Assembly: GCA_022494885.1 (NCBI GenBank)
Contig: JAGVSM010002800.1
Location: forward strand, 1-64,000
Direction of reading: 5' to 3'
DNA length: 64,000 bases
DNA from: Micrasema longulum
Lineage: Eukaryota > Arthropoda > Insecta > Trichoptera > Brachycentridae
Both the position numbers and the translations under genes were made by a program. The notes beneath the pieces were generated by a model, which did not search any database, was not told the origin of the DNA, and saw nothing but the letters and a program-made list of their open reading frames with translations. This document shows, piece by piece, positions 30,401 to 42,400 of the stretch (positions are counted from its first letter, which is position 1; each line of letters begins with the position of its first letter).

Positions 30401-33400
30401 GTTTGTTTGTTTAAACCAGGGCTGCATTCAACGATCATGCTACCAAAAATTGTAGGATACTCATGGTTCATACAAAAGTTTGTATTTTAACGTTAACAAT
30501 TGACATTCGTTTTTGGTGGCTCCCAGTCAGATTTTTCCCTTAAATTCCTTATAATTTCGACCCATTTATTTATTAAAAATAATATTAACTCGCATTTATG
30601 ATATTTCAAAATCGTATTCCTATCAGTGCAGCCCTGTAAGTAAGAAGAGCTTCGCAATTGTGCCGCTAGGCATGGTTTGATGATTACAAAAAATAATATT
30701 TATATTTGAATATGAATTATTTTAAGCTTTGGGCGTTTGGGAATTAAGTGTCATCATTTTTGAGGGCTCAGGGCACGTCTATGTATATCAATATATCAAT
30801 GGAGGTATACATATTTCTTTTGTTAATATTTATTTATGTACAACTTGTTACCGTAGATACGAAACTCGCTGACAGCTGATATCAAAATTTGAAAAAATGT
30901 ACTTATCTACTAATTCTGTACATTGAATTGTATTCACGAATGAAACAATATACATATTATCAGCTATGTTTTTCACAGTTGCATTGCAAATAAATATTGT
31001 TTCATCACACAATAGCATATGTCTGCATAGGGTCATATTAGGTCTGATTATGATGAAAGTACGTTAGAGAATGAAGACATCATCACCATCATTCCCTCTC
31101 CGCATCTAATGGTGCATAGGGCACTGCACTAGTACACCAATCGCAGCGTATCTTGATCGTTTTTGTTACATGAAGGTTAGATCACTTCAGGTACCAGTCC
31201 AGGGACTATGGAATATTCTGGTGTGAAAACACCCTTTTAAACAAATATTTCATATCAACCATGTTGGGAATCGAACCCGAGACCTCTCGCATGGTAGGCA
31301 AACGCAATTAAGACACGGAAGGCAATTACCTACTAATTGAAATGACATTTTCTAAGCACAGGTAACATATCTATTTAACACATTCAGACCTAAATTTCAA
31401 AATTATTCATGAAATTTTGGTATATGCTTACTTTTTTTATCTTTCACACTTCACAACATATTTAACTTTAATTTTTAATGAACAATGGGCCTTAAACTGA
31501 TAATAAATCAAAAAATTTCATTTAACATGTGACATTATCTTACAATGTACATATATTTATTTATTATATACATACGGCCTAAGCCAATTACAACAGTTAC
31601 ATGAAGAAACATAAATACAAGAAACTGAACAAAAAGAACATAAAACTATTTAGCAAAGACAAACAAGGGCAAAACAATAATTGTATAATAAATTACAATG
31701 AACTTCCATCAAGAATTTTCACTTACAAACTTAAATGTTTTATAAAGTAATGCCTAGTAGGAGAAGACCCGTGCTAAGGCAGACTAACATATACGTTTAT
31801 TTATATAAACAAACACACACACGTGTGCACACATATAAACAATGTAAATATGTTATGTCAATACATGAAAAAAAATACCGCCAGTTGATTACAAATTAAT
31901 GTCTTTGGCAAAAATGTACTAACCTTTTCTTCACTAAACATCCAAAAATTACACATGATCCGAACGGGGGGACCAAACGACCCCAGCGCCTACTTGTATA
32001 TAGCGTTATGAGAATAAAAAGTTGGAAGTGTTTATGATCGTGCAATAATTTAATGAAGTTTTCACATACACATATTTTACTCATTCTTGTATTTTATTCA
32101 TTTTTGTTAGTTTGCCGAATGCTAATGTACATAAAGTGAAATCGACCCTTGTATTATTTATCTCTTTTATTTGTTTTAAAATTATACTATTTGAAAATTT
32201 AAAAACAAAAACAGGAAAATGCTTATTTCTGTTATTTTCACGATTACAAAAAATAAGAGTTATCGAATTGAAATCGGTCTATGGGGATTCAAATCCCCCC
32301 TCCTCGGTCCGGATAGATTAAAATAATGTATTTAAATTACAAATAAATTCAAAAGCAAGATTATTTTACATTTAACATGTGTGAAGTTTTTTTTTTTTTT
32401 TCCAAGTAAAAAGAAATATTTGCGTTCTTATGATTTACCCAAAAAATTAATTTTGACGGCCATTTTCAACGAGTTGTAAATAACTCACTTTTAGAAAATG
32501 GGAATCAAAGTAACAATTATCATTGTCTGGTTAAAAATGTCTGGTCTCTTGGTGATCTATTTCACTAGGTTTGTTAGTATTGCAGTATAGACTTATGTAT
32601 AGATTGGCGCTGGCCAAGAAATTAAATAACGTACCTAAATAAGAAGTCACAGAGCAACATTATATCTTATAATTCAAAAGATTAGAATATGAATGCGATC
32701 AAATATCCTTAAAGGCAATTTTTAACATACCTCGACACCAAATTTGTAAAATCCGTAGTTAAACAAATATTGAAAGAAATGTTTGACATCCTTGTCAGCA
32801 TCAAGTCTTGTAACTTTAGGAAACATGAGGTGTGGACGAATCGTAGGGTCATGTTTTTTATATCTGCCAAAAAAATAACAAGAAATTTTAAATAACTTTA
32901 TTAAGTATTCGGGAAAATTTGTATTTATTCTACAGTAATACATATTTTTCCTTCTCATTTTTACTAAATCTATAAAATAAAAAAAAAGAGTGTTTGTCCA
33001 TGATTTGGGTTTGGAACACACATCAAAATATTATGATTTACCTGCTAACGGATTGCCTGAACTCTACAATGGCCCTTATGGTGATAATAATAATAAGCCC
33101 GATGTATCCCTTCACTAATTTTGGTAAAGTTATTTCACCGCCAGTTTTTTTAAATCCTAACCACTCTGCATTGTTAAAGGTTGCATCTCTTGTCACATCA
33201 GATGAATTTGTGGTATTCTGGAACTCAAACTGACACATTTTTTAATATTTTTGGACTAAAGGTAAATAAAATAATATAAAATATTTAAATATAAAATATT
33301 ATTTTATTTTTATGAGAATGGAGATTCTTAGATTTATCAAAAGTCAGAGTTAAATTTTCAATTACTCTTTGACAAATGGTAAAAGTAAGTTAACATGTAC

Positions 33401-36400
33401 ATTTTAAAAAAATTTTGTTACCTATGAAATTAGGAAAAGTCATAATAATTTCATCTTTCTTATTTAAAAATTCAATTTGTATAAAAAAACTGTGCAATCC
33501 AAAGATTGAATTATTACATGGAGTCAAAAAGGACAATTGAATCGACAGGTACTATTCATTTCACACATATTTTTAGTTTTGACTTTGTCTAAAACACTGT
33601 ATTTTTCAAGAAATGAAATTTATAATACGTAATGATTGTAATCTACAAATATAAATAAAAAAGTCCATAAATAACTTACTGTGCAATTCACAGCATACGA
33701 CGCATGTTCAATGTACTCTATTTGGTAAATCATTTTACAAAGCAGTAGAATAGAAGTTGCTGCTGATATAAAATGAATAAGACCGAGCTGTATTCTTGTA
33801 CTGAACAGTAATCCAATGCAAACCAACAGCACAAATATAAGATGAACCGCACATACCTAAAGACAATGATATAAAAAAATTATTGGAACTCGGTGGCAAA
33901 ACTGTATTTATTAAACAAGCAAGTATGATTATTAAAAACATTTTAAAATTTAATGAATTCTGATAATATTGACATTCTTTAAAATGCAATTTGTCAATAC
34001 CATAGTACTCATTTACAATTAAATTTGATATTTTTGATGGTTGGAAGTATTTCTGAAATGGTGTGTGGTTTCCAATGATTCAGGAATTGTTGGTTTGTTT
34101 TGATAGACCATGGATTTAACGTAGTCTCCAAGGAAATAATCTAATGGCATCAAATCACAAGATCACGAAAGCCAATTAACGCGACCATTTCTGGAAATAA
34201 TGCTGTCGCCAAACATATTCAGTAAATTCATGAGAAGCCCTATACGTTTGGTGAACAATTTGTAAAGTAAACTTTCACAATTTGCAGGCGTTGTTCAAGA
34301 GTAAGGTGTTTCATTATTAATTTGAGTATTGTTACAGAGCACAAATTAAAAAAAAAAACTGTAATCAGTTTGACAAGAGACAGTATTACAAATATTATTT
34401 TTAAAAAACACTCATTAGAAATACGGAAAATTATCAAATCTATTGTGTTATATCAATTGGGTCAGTCAATGATGCTGTTAAAATTAATAATTAATTAACC
34501 AACAAAAATAAATAAATACATATTTTCTTGTCATTCAAAACTAATAAATTTGACTCCCTTGTAAAAAAAAGAGATTTACAGGAATATTAAAAATCATCTA
34601 GATTTTATATATTCATGTAAAAAAAACAACAAATAATACTTACATCTAGCACACAAAGGAGCATTGTAGCGAGCATGATGATCTTTATAAGATGTAATTC
34701 CAGGAATAGGAAAACCAAGTCTATAACCGTACCCAGAAAGCTGAACACAATTTTCTGCAGTTTACTGACCCAAGTGGTAAAGTTCATTTTAGTACTGAGG
34801 TGTGTGTGACTTCCCGCATTAGAATCTTCTTGATCAATCTTAGAAACAATGTCCACTTCAAAACTTTCTTGGATCTGTAAAACATAAAATTTTAAAACTG
34901 AATTTTACCAATTAGCAATGGTTTTTATTTTTCTTCTCAGTTTGATTGAGAAAGACATTAAACAGATTTAGGAAATTTAGTTTTTTTTTTTAAATAATTA
35001 TTTTGATGAAAACAAAATGCAAAACCTGTTGGTAAATTCATTTCAATTAGTAAATTTAATCAAAGTTTAAATTGTTGAATATTTAAAATGATTTGAAATT
35101 TGTTCAAATAGTAAAATTTTATCTTAGAATTTTATGTTTATGGATAAAAATATTTTCTTAATATTTGTTTTTAATAAAAGTCTTATTTCAGAATGTTACT
35201 TTTATTAAATTAAACCAAAAATGTTTACGACCTGAAGCCTCTTTGAGCGTATCCGAAGGATTTCGGTGCGCTCGGATATTACGAATTATAATTTACCAGA
35301 AATGAAAAATCTAACACAAAAATTACAAAAAAGCGACTTATAAAACTGGGTTTAGTCTGACTTACAATTTTTTTTTTGTGCGAGCTGGCTTTAAGAGTTA
35401 ATTGGAAAAATAATAATTACATTAGGTTCTCTTGGTGTGGGAGGGGGTAACGAGCTTCCTCCCATCATAGAAGATGCTAATGAAGTTGGTCCTTGAGAGT
35501 CCTGACGAGCGACACTGCTACTTCTAGGAAATGGAGAGAATCAATTTAATATTGCAAACAATATGATAATGTACCCTTAAAAATGTCAAATCTTATGTTT
35601 TATAAAAAGACAACCTTACCTGCTTTTAATATGGGATACAGCTAAGAATTCTTTGTGGAAATAATGAAGTTGTATTACTGTTAAAATTAGGAACAGTGTA
35701 GGAGTGAGTAACCGCAAAAACAATTCCTTGGTTTCGTATCGTTCTAAACCAATATCCAGCTGCCTAAAAAAGAAAGCAAAGAATGTCAAAAATCACAGCG
35801 ATTAAATTTAGTTAAAGAACGAGTGGTAAAAAACACGATAAGACCATTATTTAAATTCATACATTAAACATTCCTGCTCTTCAAGTAAACTAAATAAAAA
35901 TATTTAAAATATATTAGTCGAACAACGGCTTAACAATTATTTTTTTGTGCGAGTAACACTCACAATGTTTTCGAGATGTGGAGGTATTTTTCCCAAAACA
36001 TGGGGAAGTCATCAAATTGATATGTGTAAACCAAAACGAGAATAGACATTGAATACACAATCACAGTGACCCAAAAACCGTACATCAATTTTCTCCACAC
36101 TTGTCGAGAGATCTGTAAAGATATAAGAATATCAAAATTATTCAGTAATTATACTAGATGATTTATTAGCTAAACAAATAAAAACATTAACTTGCCTGGA
36201 ATGTGAGGATGAAGATGAGGAATAGTGCCATGTACATGATACGGAAGACAGTCATCCTTTCTCCGGTAATTCCAATTACAAACAACATGATCGCCACAAC
36301 ACATATCCAGAATTTTGTCAAAAATCCTTTCACCATTTCTCCCAGTTTCTTTAAAACTGGAGAAGTTTGCATGTTTTGGTCTTCCTCGAGAACTAAAGAG

Positions 36401-39400
36401 CGAGAGAATATTAAAGAGATTCTTCTTATATAAAATTATTTTTAAATGCTTATTATGGAGCAAAATAACAGTAAACTCTAAGGAAGTTTTTTACAGGTTT
36501 ATATCACGTAAAAAAACTTGTAATATGTGAAGTTTTCAAAGGTAGCCTTACTTTTTTTCAATTATGACAAAACTTTTAGGTACCTGCTTACTTTTAATTT
36601 TACAATTGAGGTTGAAGATGTATATTTGGTAAATATCCAGTATCATTTTCCTGAGCACCATGAGGTGATAAAAAAATTGAAAATTTTCTTACGATGCAAG
36701 AATGACTATGCGTAACATTTTACTACGTGATAGTCCTTTCGCTACTGGTTTTGTTGATTTTCCGAAAAACAGTGATCACGGACAGTAGCGATTTTACTTT
36801 TGCCTTCTAATGTATTAAATAATTAGATTAAGATTTAATTTTATTTGCATCCATCCTATTATGAAAAGATACTGAGATTTTAATATTACCAGTTGTAGCA
36901 GCTCCCACAGTCACTTGTAGGGGAGCCACCATATCTGCCAAAGCAGTGGTTTGTCTCTTCTCCCTTCGCTCCTGCATCAGCTGCCTCAGGGTCACCCAGA
37001 ACATGATGGTATACAGAGACTTTACCAGTAGTGGAAGGAATGGTAGATATGTCCGATGTTCAAACCCAACTTGGGCCAAGTTTATATCCTATGTGTTAAA
37101 AAAAAAAAAAAAAGTATATTTATTATGTATGCAGAATAAATTTTCTCAATTGTAAAATGAAGTTTTTCCTGTGTGTGATTTACTCAATTATGAAGCACTT
37201 TTACATCTATTATCAGATTTGGACATAGTTCGAAATTAACATTAAATGAAAAGTCAATAATATTCCATTAGTTCTTAACGGCATCTCACTAATTTAAAGT
37301 TTTTGTCACAAAATCACACATTGGACACTATTTTTCATTCAGAAAAGAATGATTTCATGAAACTCAGTAGTAAGCTAACTATATATTTATTGTAACTATT
37401 TAAGTGTAACTGTCGGCATTGTGGTGTAATGGTCAGTGCATTCGCCTACCATGCAAGAGGTCTCAGGTTCGATTCCTGATATGGTTGATAAGAATTATTA
37501 TTTAAAAGGGTGTTTTTACACTAGAATATTTCATAGTCCCTGGACTGGTACCTGAAGCGTAAGACTGATCACCTTACCTTCATGTAACAAAAATAATCAA
37601 GATACGCTGCGATTGGTGTACCAATGCAGTGCCCTATGCACCATTAGGTGCGGAAAGGGAATGACAATGAACTATTCAAGTGTGGATAAGGATAATATAA
37701 TGGGTAATTACTTTGAATGCACATTTAAATGTATTATTTGATACATAATATATGATTTAATGCAATCAATCAATCAATCTGTTCGCCTGAAAATACTAAT
37801 AAGCGATTTTGTTGTAGAGGTCATAATAATTTCATATTAATGTTTTATTGATTTAGTGAACCGGTTATTGTATAAATACCTTTGCTTGAGATGGTAATTC
37901 ATCCTCCTTAAGATCCATTCCATAAATATATTGAATAAGCAGTAAGATTTGCGCATATGTAACTAAAACAGGGCTAGAACGCAAGGTAAATCTACGCTGG
38001 TCTTGAACCATCCAGATAATATTGGCCCATAGAAGGAACACAAATGTTAACCAAGAGTGATATGTTATACTCCAAGCCATCATTATTATGGCAGTTGCAA
38101 TGTATGATGATCTGAAATCAGCATTGCAGCATTACCAAATATACAACACACACTACAAAATGACAAAAGGTGTTATTGTATGTAAATACATTCACACGTT
38201 CATAAGTAGGCATTTTTGCCGTGTACAACAATAAAATAAAACAGTTGAAATGTGATTACCTTATCATAACTTGGAATATATTCGCAATTGTGAAAACAAT
38301 ATGTTCCAAAATAGATGGTTTTTCGAATTCGTCTTTCTGCTCTAAAATTGCATAAAGAAATATTTAAGAATTTTTGCCTGAAACTAATACACAATATGAA
38401 CAAAAAAATGTATTAAAAAACTGTTTGTACAAGCAACACATCAACCGTAAATGGAATTTTACATTGGGAAAGTCGGAGAGGTATGTATTAGGATTTGTGC
38501 TTGTATCAAATTGTTTTAAGTGGACTGCACCAACCATTTAATGTATTCATAGGGATACCTTCATCCGGAGCCACGGTGACAGATCCCGTGGAGTCTTGGT
38601 AATATATTGAGCTGCTGGCATTTGACTTTTTAGAGAGTAACTTTCTCGTGGGACTAACAGCGCGGATAAGCTAAAGAGAAACATTTTAAAATTAGAAAAG
38701 ACAATCATAAGAAATACTAAAATTAAAATTGTTAATCCAAAAGAGAGACAAACATGTTAATTGAAACAGTTAAAATAAATTGTAAGTTACACAAGTAAAA
38801 TTTTATATAAATCAAATAAAAATAGAAAGTGAAATTGTGAATTTCAAAATATCATGAAACTGAATGACAATGAAACATGCAATTAAAACGATTTACAGAG
38901 AAAATTAAATTTAAAAAGAACTAAATCCAAACATATACATACTGGTGTAGACTCAGTGGCACGTGCTTCTTCAAAGATTGCCACCTAGGATAACCAAAGC
39001 ACACCGTATTTAAAAGCAAATAAAAATAAGCAAGCTATATTTTTACTAAAAAAAAACAAAACACAGAAACGAAAGTAGCTAATTGAATTGTTAAAGGCGT
39101 AAAAAGCTCTAACTGTAAATTGACTGAGGTGATTTGGATGGAATGGATTGCAAAGTGATTTGTTTATTTAGGTTTTTTATTTACCCTTAAAGCTCGTTGG
39201 GACAAAAAGTGTGTCCATGGCGGCGGGGCGGTGGGTCGATTAAACCCAGTTTTAAAACTCACCTTTTGGAAATTTTTTATTGGGTTTTTAATATCATTTA
39301 ATCACAAAAATTTGCTCTAAAAATTTGAATAGTAATGATTTGAGCACGATTTTTCACAATTTTGTTAAGGGAAATGACGCAAAAAAATGACTTTTTATAT

Positions 39401-42400
39401 AATTTAAAAATTTTAATACTCTTGGGTCTAATCGGACCCATCTCCGCTGGGTATAAGTTAACATCATATTGTGCAAATAAAAACAGTGGTGAAAATGGCA
39501 CTATTTTGCAACAAACTTATCGTGTTAAAAAATAAGAAGAATAAAAAAGAAGAAATTTATATTCCTGAAGCAAACATTAATTAACTACTTTGGTAAAAAA
39601 TAATATTTTCCTAGTGATAAAATTTATTTTTATTTATATTTCATTTTGTTAAACTTTCATACTCAACAGTTTTTGCTAAAAGACATTCAAAGTTGACAGT
39701 AAAAAGCAATTAAAATGAGAGATAAAACTGCAACCATGTTAGAATAGAATTAGAGTAAAATGATTTTTGTTTTGTCTGTGTATTCAAGTAGGAAAAATTC
39801 AAGAATTAACTTTATGTAAATTTAAAAAAAACTAAATGTTGAAGAGCAGTTATAATGAAATACATAAATAATTTGTTACAATAAAACCAGTTTAAAATTT
39901 TGTAGAATAATGGTTCTTTGTAAAAAATATACTGAGAAGTATTGATATGGATACAAGAAATAATATTTCAATGTGTAAATAAATCATAAATTAATGAAAC
40001 AATCATGCAAAAATAATACCTACTACGGCTAACAAATATCTAAGTGAATAAAAAATGGACATCAAATACAGTGCTTGTCACAAGTTTATCTTACTCGGAC
40101 TTTTCTCGTAGCTGATCTCCACTTATCTTGTGTAAGTGTGCTACGAGCCATTCTTTTTCTAGAAAGTCTCATTGACATTTGCCGGCGCAGCGAACCATTT
40201 AGACTTCCAGCCTCCAATTTCGAAAAAGTTCCAGGTTTTTTCTCTGGCTAGATAACGTATGTTAGAAAATTACATATAAGCTAGTTTAATAAGAAAAACA
40301 ACACACAATGAAACAATTACCAAAGAATCTGATTCATTTTAAGTAAGTAAGTACAGAAGATATTTTGTATTTAGTGTTGATTACAGTGGATACAACATAA
40401 GTTATGCTTGTCATATTTTGTTATTGAGGTTAACATTTAGCTTAATAATATTTTTTGCAGGCAATATTAGTTGTAATAAGCTCTAAACAGGAGAGTCCTA
40501 AAATATTTAGTGACAACAGTAGGTTAATTAAATATCATATTTGGATTTATAAATCGGTATAATATTATGGTAACATGAAAACAATCATTTTAAATATTTT
40601 TCAAAGTGATTGTGGTACAAATTATAGCACTTCGGATAAGTTTAATTAACCATTTAGGATGGAAGTCTTTTACTGAGATGGCGAAAGTAATTACCTGTGG
40701 TTTAAGAAGTTCCGAAGATTCAAAAGCAAGTAGATAGTATGTCAATACTAACATCACAGGACTCGCAAAGGAGGCCCACTCCAGACCTAAATACTCTATG
40801 TCTTGAGTTTTACAATCCACTTGAAAAAGTTTTGTAAATCCGAAGAATCTGAAAATAAATCACAAGGTTTTAAATTTATTAAGATGATTACTAAACATGG
40901 AACATCTTGGACACAATAGATTAAAGGCCAAAATTATGGTGAAAAATTACAACATAGAAGAAAGATCACATTTAGGTACAGTAATCTCATCGGGAATCGA
41001 ACCTGGAAACCCCCACGTGAGGCGATTTTATTTTCCATTACATACATAGGCCGCAAAGTAATGAAAGATTTTCTCTTTCAGCTAATAAAATAATATTAAA
41101 ATTCAGTCAGTTGAAAGCAAAAGTTGGAGAGAGTGGGGATTTGTATTTTATTCAGTTAAAGTTTTCTATGCATTATGAATTTCAAGCAACATTAAAATAT
41201 AAATGACCACATTGCAAGTTTTTGACCTCAGCTATACACATCACACTATGTAAACAGTGATGCATAAATAAAATAAAATACCTGGAGATAACATGATCTG
41301 GCGGTAGGAGTTCCAGCAGCCACTCCGTTTGGTACACAAAGAGAATGTTTGTATGGAAGAATAATATAACCATTATACATTTGCAAACAATTGCATAGCC
41401 TTTGGATAACTCCTTGCCGCAAGCCCACCAAGTGGCACCACCTAGGAATGTGAGGTAATATATTCCACTCAATACGCTCGGCCTGAGGCATCCTGTCATC
41501 ATGAGGAAAAACAGTGACAGGTACTTTCCTGAAAAAAACAAAAATTCAGGTTAGAAAAATTATTCTGTACTTTGAAACAAAATAATCGCAGATGTAATTG
41601 AGATTAACTTACCAACACTGATCAGAAATGTTCCTTTCCTCTTTGGCGCACTGGCCTGTAATTCGTCTTCTGGTAATCCCCTGCATAATTTGCTGCATAA
41701 AATATATATTCCTATTGACGATACAAACATAAGAATCTGAAAATTAAGGTCATTTAATTAATATAAATAAAAATATGAAAAAGATACATTTATTCAAATA
41801 TATATTATGTAAAATATTTTTTTTTTTAAAAGACAGCATATTTCATAATAAAAGGAAAACATCTAATTAAAAAAAATAATTGAGGGTACTACTTGCAAAC
41901 CTGGCAAAATCCATCATTCTTTATTTTGAGCAAATCACAAAAAACTGATACAATACTTAATTTCAACTTTTTCTAAACTTATTTTTTTTATTATAATCAG
42001 TAAATATTTTATACATAAGCAGTGATGACATAAGCATGATTATGTCAATAAACAATAGTGAAATAATAAATTTAATTTTATACATTACCAACTTTGCAAT
42101 ACTCAAGTAGAGGTTGCCATGTTTGCTACAAAGCCGATAATTTAAAAGTCAAGTCTTACAAATTAAGCAGTATTTTTAACAGACAATGTTAAAATTATTG
42201 TAAAATATTGTATTCTGAATAAGTTTAAATTAATAACTCACTTTTTTTAAATTTTGGATTTCGCCGGGTTTGCAAGTAGTACCCTCATTAAACCCTTTAT
42301 AGGGCACATATTTTGTGTTGATTTACGTCTTGTAAATATAATGAAATATGCTTTTTACATTTGAAAAAGCTGAAAGGAAGACTGATCTACCAGCGTACGT

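Larger units (their letters stand above)
30000..32730. other. Piezo intron 20, remaining contents
   Basis: AT-rich. Contains a SINE family B copy (31070-31325) and a tail-only family C SINE (32400-32520). No coding exon found; exons 20 and 21 join in frame directly. Confidence 0.65.

Noticed and set aside
37411..37490. Possible tRNA gene
   Set aside because: Box A and box B are present, but the sequence continues into the family B SINE body and recurs elsewhere; no complete cloverleaf.
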